From contig NZ_JNZY01000008.1 of the NCBI RefSeq assembly GCF_000717655.1, positions 162,373 to 226,372 on the forward strand: DNA of 64,000 bases, written 5' to 3'. The notes below the pieces were generated by a model. The model made no database searches. It worked only from the letters and a program-made list of their open reading frames with translations, and was not told the DNA's origin. Source of the stretch: Streptomyces katrae. Lineage in GTDB: Bacteria; Actinomycetota; Actinomycetes; Streptomycetales; Streptomycetaceae. The translations under genes and the position numbers were made by a program. Position 1 is the first letter of the stretch, and each line of letters opens with the position of its first letter. Positions 27,049 through 36,050 of this stretch are shown here, in pieces.

Positions 27049-27201
27049 ATGAACACCAACGACCGCACACCGCAGGACCGCACCCCCGAGGATCGGGCCC
27101 ACGGCCTGCGCGTCCGGGCCGCCCTGACCCTCACCGGTGCCGTGCTCTCCGGAATCGCCCGGGCCGTCGCCTCCTGGGCCCTGTCCCTTCTGGAGGGGTG
27201 A
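27049..27201 (+). CDS. 50-residue single-span membrane protein
   Basis: A 50-residue protein from ATG 27049 with GGGAG 7 bases upstream. The first 22 residues are polar, with two copies of a P(Q/E)DR motif; the rest (ALTLTGAVLSGIARAVASWAL) is one membrane or amphipathic helix. It is divergent from the HTH-GntR regulator and shares its promoter region, so it is a probable target. Function unknown. Confidence 0.6.
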   Translation: MNTNDRTPQDRTPEDRAHGLRVRAALTLTGAVLSGIARAVASWALSLLEG

Positions 27202-27603
27202 GGGAAGGCAGTGCGGAGCTCCGCAGTACGCCGGGCGCGCGCTCGGTGTGGACCCTTGGCCTGGGCATCAGTGCCGACAGCGCTTGGGCCGGCCGTCGGT
27301 CGCGGCCGCGCGGCTGTTGGCCGTGGCCGTATGTGGAGGAGCGGGAACTCGACCACGGCGAGATGGTGGTTGGGGTTGGACCTGTCCTTGAGCGGGGTGC
27401 GGGCGCAGGGGGTACCGGCCGGTCCGGCCTTGGGAGCGGGCCCGTTCCTCGTAGGCGCGCAGAAGGTCGCGCACCAGCCCATCCCCCGACGAACACCGCG
27501 ACGGGCGGCGCCCCCACACGCACACGTTCACACGCGGCGACGCCACCGGCTCGGGTGTGCCGCGAGCCTGCGGTTCACCCTCAGGGCCGGCGGGGCGCGC
27601 CGC
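27202..27603. other. 400 bases with no supported gene
   Basis: All frames are Arg/Pro-rich or lack ribosome sites. I see nothing definite. Confidence 0.4.
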
Positions 27604-28101
27604 TCAGTCGTCGGCGATCTGCAGGGCCAGCGCGAAGTGCTCGCCGTCCGTCCCCGCGAGCAGGCTGTCGAACAGCGGGGTGAGCCCGTTGACGGCGCCG
27701 CAGCCCGCGTCGTGGTTGGTCCACCAGCTTCCCTCCGGCCCGAGCAGGGAGACCACCCGGTCCGCCACGCGCTCGGCGGCCTCGGCAGGCATGTGCCGGT
27801 GGTCCGGCCATACGAGGTCGACGGCCGCGACCCCGGCGAGGAACGCGGCGGCCTCGTGCGTCTCCAACGGTTCCAGGGCGGCACAGATCTGCGGGACGGA
27901 CGGCGGGGCGTACCGGGGGATGAAGCGCTGCCAGGCCTCGTCGGTCGCGGCCTCGGCCAGCAGGGCACGGATCCGGGCCGCCAGCTCCGGCAGGTCGGGT
28001 TCCGGCTCGGTGAACCGCCCGGCCGCCACGTACACCCGCGTCGGCGTGGACAGTTCCGCCATGCGCGCTTCCAGCTCGGCCAGATCCCCCGTGGACTTCA
28101 C
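27604..28101 (-). CDS. Hypothetical protein
   Basis: A 165-residue cytoplasmic protein with normal composition: ARIRALLAEAATDEAWQRFI, ICAALEPLETHEAAAFLAG, AAERVADRVVSLLG, GCGAVNGLTPLFDSLLAG. The GTG 28101 start is tentative because the ribosome site is weak; ATG 28062 is possible. I do not recognise the family. The neighbours give no hint. Confidence 0.65.
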   Translation of the reverse strand: MKSTGDLAELEARMAELSTPTRVYVAAGRFTEPEPDLPELAARIRALLAEAATDEAWQRFIPRYAPPSVPQICAALEPLETHEAAAFLAGVAAVDLVWPDHRHMPAEAAERVADRVVSLLGPEGSWWTNHDAGCGAVNGLTPLFDSLLAGTDGEHFALALQIADD

Positions 28102-28514
28102 AGCGGCATTCTGCCCTGTGCCCCGGTCGGCGCCGTGGGAGAGGGAGGCCTGCATGGATGTGATCGAGCAGGTCGGCAGCAGGACCGGGGCCGTGGCCCT
28201 GCCGTCCGGCCCCGTTGTCAGGGATCGGATCCGGGTGTTCGCCCCTCGGCCGTTGCCGGGCTCGGGCATGCCGACCCAGGGCGGGGCAGTGCGCTCGCTC
28301 GCCGAGCGGGTGCCACTGCACGGCCGACGGGAGCCGAGTCGGGTTGGGTCGGTTGGGCAATTGCGCGGCCGGCGACGACGCCAACGGTAGGCGGCGACGG
28401 CACCGGCACTCGTCGGCACCAGACAGTCCAGCAGCTCACGGACGAACTCAAGGAGAGCTCAAAGCAAAGCTCGGCAAGCCGCGCACCGTGCGGCTGACCG
28501 GGAGCGCCGTGCGC
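28102..28514. other. 410 bases with no supported gene
   Basis: It lies between two minus-strand genes. I see no coding frame, hairpin or repeat that stands out. Confidence 0.4.
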
Positions 28515-28964
28515 TCACGGAGCACAAGCCTCGGCGATTGACAGGCTGTTCTCGTAGAGGTGGTGCCGGGTGATCCGGCCGTCCTCGACGGTGAGGCGCA
28601 ACGCGAACGGGCCCTCGAAGGACTTCGCCGTCACGCGTACGGTCCCCGCCAAGTGTCCCGTCAAGACCGCGTCGGTGCCGTCAACGAGCAAGGTGTCGAC
28701 GGAGGCGCGCGCATCCTCCGGCACGGTGTGCTCCATCAGCTCCGCGAACTGGGCGGCGCATTCTGCGGCGGTGGATCGCGGGCGGATCCACGGGGCGGCG
28801 GGGTTCTCGGCCAGCAACCAGTCGACCTCGTCGGCGAAAAGCGCGACGAGCCGCCTGATGTCCCCGGCCGCCCGGGCGGCGAGGAACTCCTGTACGACGG
28901 CCCGGGTGGCCTCGGCGACGGAACTCGCACGGGTGACTGAACTCGCTGTGGGTTTGGCGGGCAT
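28515..28964 (-). CDS. SnoaL-like (NTF2 fold) protein
   Basis: A 149-residue NTF2-fold protein (VVQEFLAARAAGDIRRLVALFADEVDW, FALRLTVEDGRITRHHLYENSLSIAEA in pieces). ATG 28964 has GAGGAG 6 bases upstream. The family covers polyketide cyclases, isomerases and many ligand-binding proteins of unknown role. No biosynthetic genes are near, so no substrate can be proposed. Confidence 0.85.
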   Translation of the reverse strand: MPAKPTASSVTRASSVAEATRAVVQEFLAARAAGDIRRLVALFADEVDWLLAENPAAPWIRPRSTAAECAAQFAELMEHTVPEDARASVDTLLVDGTDAVLTGHLAGTVRVTAKSFEGPFALRLTVEDGRITRHHLYENSLSIAEACAP

Positions 28965-29271
28965 GGGACGCTCCTCGCGGCTGCGGCCGGATCCCGGCGG
29001 GGGTACCCGTCGGCGTGCTTGATCCTGCCGGTAGAGGTCAGGGCGGTCGATTACCCCGGGGGTAATGGGGTCCAGTAGTGGCTGGGCGTACCTTTCTTCG
29101 GCGAGGGCGAGGGCGAGGGCGAGGCACGGCGAGGGAGGCGAGATCCTCGGAGAGGAACAAGCCGGTCTCCCGGTCCCTCGTGCGGAGCGGCCGGGCGCCG
29201 CATCGTGGATACCGCGCCCCATCGGGGGAAGTGTCCTCGGACCGGAACGGTTCGTCGAAGGGGTTGACGAT
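28965..29271. other. Divergent intergenic region
   Basis: 307 bases between the SnoaL-like and sulfotransferase genes. The tract at 29096-29128 is a simple GGCGAG repeat. No gene is seen. Confidence 0.4.
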
Positions 29272-30303
29272 ATGCGTGCTCTGAGCTTCGTCGTCGGTAC
29301 GGGGCGCAGTGGGTCGACCGCGCTGTCGGGCATCCTCAGCGCGCATCCGGACGTGCTCAGCTTGAACGAGCTGCTGTCGTCGGTGCAGAGCCGGGGCCTC
29401 CCCGAAGGCCTCCTCGGCGGCGGGGAGTTCTGGCGGCTCCTGGCCGATCCCAATCCCCTGTTCGAGCGGATGATCCGCAACGGGGTGCCCATGCCGGAAT
29501 TCCTCTACACGCGCCGTCCCGGGCGCTTCGCGACCGAGACCACCGGGATCCCCGCCCTGTCCCTGATGGTCCTCCCGCACCTGACCGAAGATCCGGACGG
29601 TCTGTTCGACGAACTGGAGAAGCAGGTGTGCGGATGGCCCGGGCGGACCGCCGCCGGACATTACGAGGCTCTGTTCGACCTGCTGTGCGAGCGGTTCGGG
29701 CGTACGACCGTGGTCGAGCGGTCGGGCTATTCGCTGGACCGGGTGCCGCTGCTGCGGAGGACCTTCCCGCAGGCACGCTTCGTCCACCTCTTCAGGGACG
29801 GGCCCGATTGCGCCCTGTCCATGAGCCGGCACACGGGCTACCGGCTGATCTTCCTGCTGCGGGAGATCCTCGCCCGGACCGGCGCCGAGCGCGTCGAGGA
29901 CCTGACCGAGAAACAAGTCCGCTCCCTGCCGCCTGAGCTGTCGCCACTGCTGACCGAGCGGTTCGACCCCGCACTGGTACTGGACCGCGAGCTGCCGACG
30001 GCGGGCTTCGCGGCGCTGTGGTCGGAGCTCGTCGTGCGGGGTGTGGCCCTTCTCGAGGACGTGCCCGCGCCGATGCGGACCACGCTCTCCTACGAGGACC
30101 TCCTCGAGGACCCCCGCCGGGAACTGACGCGCTTGGCAGACTTCATCGGTGTCGAGCCGCTCCCGCAATGGCTCGACACCGGGACCGCGCGCCTGGACGG
30201 CAGCCGGCGGGGCACCTCCCGGCGGCTGCCTGCGGCCGAACTCGCGGCACTGCGGGAGGGGTGTGCCCTCGGGGAACGGGCCCTGGCCTGCACACACGGG
30301 TGA
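29272..30303 (+). CDS. PAPS-dependent sulfotransferase family protein
   Basis: A 343-residue sulfotransferase. The 5'-phosphosulfate loop is GTGRSGST at residues 9-16, and the region FPQARFVHLFRDGPDCALSM matches the 3'-phosphate-binding strand and helix. It ends with the usual YEDLLEDPRRELTRLADFIGV segment. It transfers sulfate from PAPS to an unknown acceptor. ATG 29272 has AAGGGG upstream; a longer in-frame reading lacks support. Confidence 0.88.
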   Translation: MRALSFVVGTGRSGSTALSGILSAHPDVLSLNELLSSVQSRGLPEGLLGGGEFWRLLADPNPLFERMIRNGVPMPEFLYTRRPGRFATETTGIPALSLMVLPHLTEDPDGLFDELEKQVCGWPGRTAAGHYEALFDLLCERFGRTTVVERSGYSLDRVPLLRRTFPQARFVHLFRDGPDCALSMSRHTGYRLIFLLREILARTGAERVEDLTEKQVRSLPPELSPLLTERFDPALVLDRELPTAGFAALWSELVVRGVALLEDVPAPMRTTLSYEDLLEDPRRELTRLADFIGVEPLPQWLDTGTARLDGSRRGTSRRLPAAELAALREGCALGERALACTHG

Positions 30304-30341
30304 TACCGGCCGCCACGCAGCCGCCGCGCGAGGGCCGGTAT
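30303..30341 (+). terminator. Terminator hairpin after the sulfotransferase
   Basis: ATACCGGCC and GGCCGGTAT form a 9-base stem over a 21-base loop directly at the stop codon. Confidence 0.55.
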
Positions 30342-30390
30342 GCGATTGCCGTTGATCCCGGCCCGGCTGCGGCGTCCTCACCGGGGTGCG

Positions 30391-30822
30391 TCAGGATGCG
30401 GGGCACATGGTCGCGCGCAATGCGACGTTGATGGCTTTGCCCTGACCGTCGGTGAGCGGGTGGGCATCGTTGCCGAAGCGCTGTGCGGCGGAGTGGTCTA
30501 CGTTTTGAGCCCCGCCGTTGAGCGCAGAGCATTGGTTGCGGCCTGCGTCGATTGCCTTGTCGGGATCCGCGGCAGCGTTCGCCGCGACAGCCTTGATTGC
30601 TGCGAGGTACGCCTCGCGCTCTGCGCCGGTGGGCTTCGGCGGAATGCCGTTCGCGGGCTTGCCGGCCGATGCGGTCGCCGACTCGTCGGGCTTGGGCGCG
30701 GTCGTGGTGACGGTCGGCGGCGTGCTGGGTGCGGCCTTGTTGTCGCTGCTGTCCCCACAGGCGGTCAGCGTCGCGGCGAGCGTTGCCGCGACGAGAACGG
30801 CGATGGCCATCGTGCGCTTCAT
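30391..30822 (-). CDS. Small secreted lipoprotein
   Basis: A 143-residue lipoprotein with lipobox LTAC at about residue 20, a Thr/Pro/Ala-rich linker to about residue 60, then a domain with EREAYLAAIKAVAANAA, GRNQCSALNGG and a terminal MCPAS. The two cysteines of the domain could pair. This looks like the DUF732-type lipoproteins of actinomycetes, though I am not certain. ATG 30822 has GAAGGGG upstream. Confidence 0.75.
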   Translation of the reverse strand: MKRTMAIAVLVAATLAATLTACGDSSDNKAAPSTPPTVTTTAPKPDESATASAGKPANGIPPKPTGAEREAYLAAIKAVAANAAADPDKAIDAGRNQCSALNGGAQNVDHSAAQRFGNDAHPLTDGQGKAINVALRATMCPAS

Positions 30823-31138
30823 GGTTCCCCTTCGTCCCGTGTGCATGTCGCCTGTGTGACACGCGGGCGGGACGGGAGGTTGTACGCGGTGGCTCCCCGT
30901 TGATGCCGCCGCCGCAGAGTCGCCGGCGCCCGGCAGGCCGTCGAGCGGGACGGGGACGTGGCCTGACGGGCCAGCCGCTCTCCCGCACTCGGCGGCCGGG
31001 GGCTTGATCAGTCGTCCTCGAGTCGCTGGAGATCGCGGGCAACTCTTCGGTATGGATCAGCCCGGCGATCACGTTGGCCAGCCTGTCGGTCTAACGGTAC
31101 GTCGGCTGAACGGTACGGCGGCTGGTGGGCGCTGCGGA
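30823..31138. other. 316 bases without a supported gene
   Basis: One minus-strand stretch at 31010-31085 reads DRLANVIAGLIHTEELPAIS and may be a remnant, but it has no start and is too short to assign. Confidence 0.3.
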
Positions 31139-31837
31139 CTACGCAGCGAGCGCCGCGCTCTCCCCGAGGTGGGCGGCCGCGGTGCGCCAGGCGCCGGTGA
31201 CCGCGGTCCGGGCCCTCGTCGTGCACACCTGGTGGTCGCCGATCAGCTGAAGCGGAGCTCCCACGTGCACGTGCAGGTCTGGACGGCGCAGCGGTGCGGT
31301 GGCGAGCCCCGCGAGTTGTTTGGCGACGCTGCCGGAGGTGATGCGGCGGGCGCCGGCCTGGCCCACGGGGACGACCGGCGCGGCCGTGCGCTCGGCGAGG
31401 CGGGCGAGACCGCTTCGGAAGGTACCGGGGGCGGCCTCAGCGGCGTCCGTACGGCGTGGCAGGCCACCCTCCGCGTAGATGAGGACCAGCCGCCCCTGTG
31501 CAAGAGCATCCGTAGCGGCGTCGAGAGCGGCCGCGGCCCGCGCGTCCCCGCGGAACACCGGGATGTGGCCCCCGCCGGCGAGGGCGCGGCCGAGCAGCGG
31601 TACGCGCCAGAGGCCGGCGGCCGCCATGACGACCGGCTCGACGCCGAGGCGGTGCAGAGCAGCGAGCACGATGGCGGGATCCGCGAGCGAGGTGTGGTTC
31701 GCGGCGATGATGCTGCCCGGCGCGAGCACGGTGTCGGCGTCGGTGGTCACCGACAGACGCCCGAAGGCGGGCACCATGATGTCGGCGATGCTGCTGAGCA
31801 TGGAAGATCTCCCGGTCTCGACGGTGGTGATCCTCAT
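31139..31837 (-). CDS. 1-acyl-glycerol-3-phosphate acyltransferase (PlsC) family
   Basis: A 232-residue acyltransferase of the PlsC/LPLAT group. The catalytic H48-x4-D52 box is in NHTSLADP, and the second block VFRGDARAAAALDAATDAL and the YAEGGLPR glycerolipid-binding box follow. It probably acylates a lysophospholipid or similar acceptor at the membrane. ATG 31801 is an alternative start. It stands alone. Confidence 0.85.
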   Translation of the reverse strand: MRITTVETGRSSMLSSIADIMVPAFGRLSVTTDADTVLAPGSIIAANHTSLADPAIVLAALHRLGVEPVVMAAAGLWRVPLLGRALAGGGHIPVFRGDARAAAALDAATDALAQGRLVLIYAEGGLPRRTDAAEAAPGTFRSGLARLAERTAAPVVPVGQAGARRITSGSVAKQLAGLATAPLRRPDLHVHVGAPLQLIGDHQVCTTRARTAVTGAWRTAAAHLGESAALAA

Positions 31838-32424
31838 CGTCGGGTGACCGGTGCCGCTGGAGCGTGAGTCTTCGTACTCATCTTGGCCTGCCCACCGTAC
31901 CCAGCATGAGTGCCGGCGCCCGCCTGGTCCCCGGCCGGGGGCGCGGGTGCGTCCCTCGCAGGCTTGCGGGAGGCTGCCCGCACACCCGCCGGTCCTCGCC
32001 GGCAGGAGGCGCCGGCACGGGGGCGCCCGCCGCGTCGCGGCTCACCGCGGCGATTCCTTTGTCCGCGGACCTGCACCTCGAAGCCGAACCCCTCGTACGC
32101 CCGGTCCTCGACTCCCGCCTGGAGCTGCTTCGCGGGCTTGGCATCCCGAACAGCTGCACTGGCAGAGCACGGGCTACGCGCGCGCGGTACGGATCGGCCT
32201 GGGCGCGGACAGGCCGATCACGACCTGGTCGCTCGGGCGGCTGCTGAAGTGCAGAAGCGGCCGCGGATGAACCACCCGCCTTCCGCCCGGCAGGGGCCCC
32301 GGCGCAAGGCAGCTGCCTGCTCCAAGCGGGTGAGGCGCCCCGTGCGCCCGAGCGCCTGCCGGTCCGGCGGGGAAGCGATCGGGTCGGGCCGCAGCAGCCC
32401 GACCCGAACACACATGGAGGCGAC
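31838..32424. other. 590 bases between divergent genes, no gene seen
   Basis: Several plus-strand frames hold short protein-like segments (for example AEPLVRPVLDSRLELLRGLG near 32080-32145), which run into other frames soon after. This may be a decayed gene, but I cannot name it. Confidence 0.3.
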
Positions 32425-32985
32425 ATGGGACACGGCGGGAATGTGATCGACGAGCTGATGGCCGACCACCGGGAGGTGGAGGAGATGTTCAGCCGTCTCC
32501 AGGCCATGACGGGCACCGGGCAGGAGCTCCGCGATCTCATCGACGAGATCACCATCGAGCTGGTGCGGCACTCGGTCGCCGAGGAGCAGTACCTCTACCC
32601 GGCGGTACGCGAGCACGTCGAGGGCGGCGGGCGCATGGCGGACAAGGAGATCGAGGATCACAGTCGCGTCGAGAAGATCCTCAAGCAGCTGGAAAAGATG
32701 AGCACCGACGACGGGCAGATCAGCCCGCTCCTCCAGCAGCTGATGGAAGAGGTCGCCACCCACGTCCAGGACGAGGAGACCAACCTCTTCCCGATGCTGA
32801 AGAGGGCCTGCACCCCCCAGCAGCTGGACGATCTCGGTGACAAGATCCGCCGCGCCAAGGCCACGGCGCCCACCCGCCCGCACCCTGCCGCACCGAGCAG
32901 TCCCACGGCCAGCAAGCTCCTCGCACCGGGCGCCGGCCTGGTGGACCGGGCGCGCGACTTCGTGACCGGCCGCGGCAAGTCCTGA
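32425..32985 (+). CDS. Hemerythrin HHE domain protein
   Basis: A 186-residue protein whose first about 125 residues are a hemerythrin domain with the di-iron ligand pattern H15, H49-E53, H79-E83 and H113-E117. A Pro/Ala-rich linker and a basic tail follow. Such proteins bind oxygen, or sense or scavenge reactive oxygen and nitrogen species. ATG 32425 has GGAGG at 7 bases. A strong terminator follows, so it is a single-gene transcript. Confidence 0.9.
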   Translation: MGHGGNVIDELMADHREVEEMFSRLQAMTGTGQELRDLIDEITIELVRHSVAEEQYLYPAVREHVEGGGRMADKEIEDHSRVEKILKQLEKMSTDDGQISPLLQQLMEEVATHVQDEETNLFPMLKRACTPQQLDDLGDKIRRAKATAPTRPHPAAPSSPTASKLLAPGAGLVDRARDFVTGRGKS

Positions 32986-32993
32986 ACCCCCAT

Positions 32994-33039
32994 CCAGGGC
33001 GGCGGGCCCGCAGGCATGCTTCCGGGCCCGCCGCCCTGG
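32994..33039 (+). terminator. Strong terminator after the hemerythrin gene
   Basis: A perfect 17-base stem (32994-33010 with 33023-33039) and a 12-base loop, starting 9 bases after the stop codon. Confidence 0.85.
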
Positions 33040-33050
33040 ACCACGGTGAC

Positions 33051-33236
33051 GTGCGTCATAGCGGAGCGGCGCAGCTTCGCGCCGCAGCTCGCTACTTCTG
33101 GGCCCACGACCGGTCCTGGGTCCTGTGCACGGACCACGACATGTGGGCCACTAAGCTCGCCGGCCCGGCCCCACTCGTCGAAGCCCTCCTCGCAGACCCG
33201 GAGATCGAGGCCGTACGGCTGCCCTGGGCCCACTGA
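33051..33236 (+). pseudogene. C-terminal fragment of a hypothetical protein
   Basis: About 61 codons read RYFWAHDRSWVLCTDHDMWATKL and PLVEALLADPEIEAVRLPW. This has the look of the C-terminal end of a longer Streptomyces protein (drug/cell-surface-like DUF with 'DRSW...TDxDL...ALLADP'). It starts only 12 bases after a strong terminator hairpin and has no ribosome site, so it is probably a truncated, unexpressed remnant. Confidence 0.45.
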
Positions 33237-33437
33237 TTCGACCGCCCGACGTGGCAACGGCCAGGCCGTGACGAAGCTCAGGCGGCTGCCCGCTCTGCCG
33301 TGGCCCTTCTGGCGTAGTCGTCAAGGAGTCGCGGTCACAGCCGTTTTCCAGAATCGCCATCAGTAGCGCGCTCACGTGCGCCTGCACCTGCGCCTGGACA
33401 GTCGTCACCGGTGAGCTCGATCGGCGACTGACACCCC

Positions 33438-34322
33438 TCACTGGGCATCAGTCATGGCCGGTGAGCCCTGGTAGACGAGGATGAACTCCCCGTAGGGGTG
33501 GGTGCCGTGACGGTCTGCCGTCTCGTCGAGGGCTCTGCGCAGGGTGTGCAGATGACCTGTGGTGAGCTGGAGCGGCGGCTCGTCGGGCTGGTACGTGGTG
33601 CCGCGGGGGTAGTCCTCGCCCGCCGTGGTGGTCATCTCGATGTGGCAGCCGAGGACATGGCGCACGGGCCGGGTGGCGCAGAAGTCCAGCAGCCGGTCGA
33701 CGGTGGCCGAGTAGGCGGTCCGGTCCTCGATGTAGAGCCGCCCCGGATAGAGGGAGTCGCCGGTCAGCAGGAGGCCGGTGTGACGGTCGTGGAAGACCAC
33801 TGCGGCCCGCTGGTGGCCTGGGCCGGGGATCACATCGAGGATGCGGCCGCCCAGGTCCAGTGCGCCGGTGCGGTGTGGCCAGTCGGGGAGGTCGAACGCG
33901 GCTGTGACCTCGTCCAGTCCGGGTCCCACGATCGTGGTGAGGGGCCGGTCCGCGAACTGCGGGTCCGCCGCGGTGTGGTCGCCGTGTCCGTGCGTGTGGG
34001 CGATCAGCAGCGAGTAGGCGCGCCTCGGATGGCGTTCCAGCCAGTCCGCGACGAGCCGGTCGACCGTCTCCCGCAGGGGGAAGTGGGCCGGGTCGGCGGA
34101 CGCGCCCGTGTCGAGGAGCAGTGCTCTGTCATTGCCGAAGAGGAGGAAGAGGAACGGGGCTTCGTAGTGCACGGATTTGTTCTGGCGCAGGAGCACCGTG
34201 TGTTCGGAGTAGGCGTGGACCTGGATCTCCGGGGCCGGGTCGTGTTTCGGAGAGGGCCAGCCGGCGTGCCAGACGACGTCGAGACTGCCTGCGACCGGGG
34301 CGCCCCGGAGAAAATCGATCAC
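33438..34322 (-). CDS. Metallo-beta-lactamase fold hydrolase
   Basis: A 294-residue MBL-fold protein with the metal motif H109-T-H111-G-H113-G-D115-H116 and further ligands in GPGHQ and GDSLY plus GCHIEM. The family includes glyoxalase II-like thioesterases, lactonases and other hydrolases; the substrate is unknown. There is no signal peptide. It stands alone on its strand. Confidence 0.88.
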   Translation of the reverse strand: MIDFLRGAPVAGSLDVVWHAGWPSPKHDPAPEIQVHAYSEHTVLLRQNKSVHYEAPFLFLLFGNDRALLLDTGASADPAHFPLRETVDRLVADWLERHPRRAYSLLIAHTHGHGDHTAADPQFADRPLTTIVGPGLDEVTAAFDLPDWPHRTGALDLGGRILDVIPGPGHQRAAVVFHDRHTGLLLTGDSLYPGRLYIEDRTAYSATVDRLLDFCATRPVRHVLGCHIEMTTTAGEDYPRGTTYQPDEPPLQLTTGHLHTLRRALDETADRHGTHPYGEFILVYQGSPAMTDAQ

Positions 34323-34630
34323 GCGTCCAACCTACCCCTTGGCGTCGCGCGCGGGAGCGGGCCGTCGGAGCCCTGCGGGTGTCGTCCGCCACGAGCGCGA
34401 TACCGCGCGGGCCGCCGGCCGGGGCTGTGCCCCCCGTCAGCCAGGAAGGGCCTCGGGGCGCTCGGGCGTGGGCCGGGGTGCTTCAGGCCGCCCGAACGGC
34501 GCAAGGGCGGTAGGTCGGGGCGGCGGGCTGAGACCTCCCTGTTCAGAGGCGGGCCCAGCAGCGGTCGGCTCGCTCCGCGCTGGACGGTCCGGGAGGTCGG
34601 AGTGCCGGTCCGGCTCTACGCTCCGGTGCC
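34323..34630. other. Divergent intergenic region
   Basis: 308 bases between the MBL-fold and the lipoprotein hydrolase genes. I see no gene or notable repeat. Confidence 0.4.
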
Positions 34631-36025
34631 ATGAGCCCCGTACACGGCGATCCGCACTCCGGACCCACGCGTCGCACCCTCCTCACAGCCGGAGCAGGAG
34701 CTGCGCTCCTGGCAGGCTGCGCCCCCGGCGGCGCCCCCGGCGCCCCGGCCGCGGCCACCAGCAGCTCGGCCGCCGCTGAGGGAGGCAACATCACCCCGGG
34801 CGCGATGACGCTGTTCAAGAACCCCGCGTACAACTTCAACGGACTCCTCGCGCTCGGGGCGTCGGGCGCCGGCTCCGCGGAGGTCGGCGAGGTCCTGACG
34901 GCCGTGAACGCGATCAACGGAGCCGGACTGACGGCGCAGTCGTACGTCAAGACGTTCCGCAGCCTCGGCGACCAGCTCATGGCGGCGCCCCCGGGCGCCC
35001 CCGCCGACGGCCAGACCAAGCGGTTCCGGGCCCTGCGCGCGGCCCAGTACTACGGCCAGGCGCTGTTCTTCGTCCTGGGTTCGGACGACCCCGGCAGCGA
35101 GGAGCAGCTCTACAAGGCGGGACGCGCCGCGTGGGACACCTTCTGCGACCTGTGCGAGCCAGCCCCGGTGAAGGCGAAGGTGCCCTACGGGACCACACCG
35201 CTGCCGGTGTGGTTCTTCCGGCCCGACACGTCCGGCGCTCCGCGCCCGACGGTGATCCTGACCAACGGCAGCGACGGCCAGAACGTGGACATGTGGACGT
35301 ACGGCGTCCCCGCCGCGCTGGAACGGGGCTGGAACGCGCTCGTCTACGACGGACCGGGCCAGGGGCAACTGCTCTTCGTGGACCGTGTGGTGTTCACCCC
35401 CACCTGGGAGCGGGTCGTCACACCCCTCGTCGACTGGCTGGCGGCCCGCTCGGACGTGGACTCCCGCAAGATCGCCCTGACGGGCCTGAGCATGGCGGGC
35501 GACCTCGCACCGCGGGCCGCGGCGTTCGAGACACGCATCGCCGCCTTGGTCGCGATGCCGGGCTGCGTGGAGCCGTGGCTGGGCTTCCCGCCCGAGATCC
35601 GGAAGATCCTCACCCCAGACAAACAACAGACGAACGACATCTGGAACAAGGAAGTCGTCCCCGAACTACCCCCGGATGCGGCTGACGTGATGAAGAAGCG
35701 GTTCGAACCGTTCTCCGTGGCCGCGATGCTCGAAGCCCGCCAGGGCAAGCTGTTCACCGACTTCTACACCCCGGCCAACCGCGTCAAGGCGCTGTCCATC
35801 ACCGACGTCGTCGGCCGTATCAAGGCGCCGACCCTGGTGCTCGATTACGAGGGCGAGCAGTTCTACCCCGGCCAGCCGCGGCGCATGTACGACGCCCTCA
35901 CCTCGCCCAAGGACTACCTGAAGCTGACGGCGGCCCAAGGGGCGCAACTGCACTGCTCCCCCATGGCCCCGCAACTGCACTGCGAGGTCGTCTTCGACTG
36001 GCTCGACAAGACGCTGGGCTCGTAG
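34631..36025 (+). CDS. Exported alpha/beta hydrolase lipoprotein
   Basis: A 464-residue protein. The N terminus has TRRTLLTAGAGAALLAGC, which combines a Tat-like twin arginine with a lipobox, so it is probably exported folded and lipid-anchored. After an Ala/Ser linker comes an alpha/beta hydrolase of the FrsA/pseudooxynicotine-hydrolase kind: YDGPGQGQ oxyanion region, nucleophile in GLSMAG, acid in VLDYEGEQF, His near LHCEVVF. The substrate is unknown. ATG 34631 is the first good start. Confidence 0.82.
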   Translation: MSPVHGDPHSGPTRRTLLTAGAGAALLAGCAPGGAPGAPAAATSSSAAAEGGNITPGAMTLFKNPAYNFNGLLALGASGAGSAEVGEVLTAVNAINGAGLTAQSYVKTFRSLGDQLMAAPPGAPADGQTKRFRALRAAQYYGQALFFVLGSDDPGSEEQLYKAGRAAWDTFCDLCEPAPVKAKVPYGTTPLPVWFFRPDTSGAPRPTVILTNGSDGQNVDMWTYGVPAALERGWNALVYDGPGQGQLLFVDRVVFTPTWERVVTPLVDWLAARSDVDSRKIALTGLSMAGDLAPRAAAFETRIAALVAMPGCVEPWLGFPPEIRKILTPDKQQTNDIWNKEVVPELPPDAADVMKKRFEPFSVAAMLEARQGKLFTDFYTPANRVKALSITDVVGRIKAPTLVLDYEGEQFYPGQPRRMYDALTSPKDYLKLTAAQGAQLHCSPMAPQLHCEVVFDWLDKTLGS

Positions 36026-36050
36026 GTGGGCGAAGTGGCCCGATCAGCCG

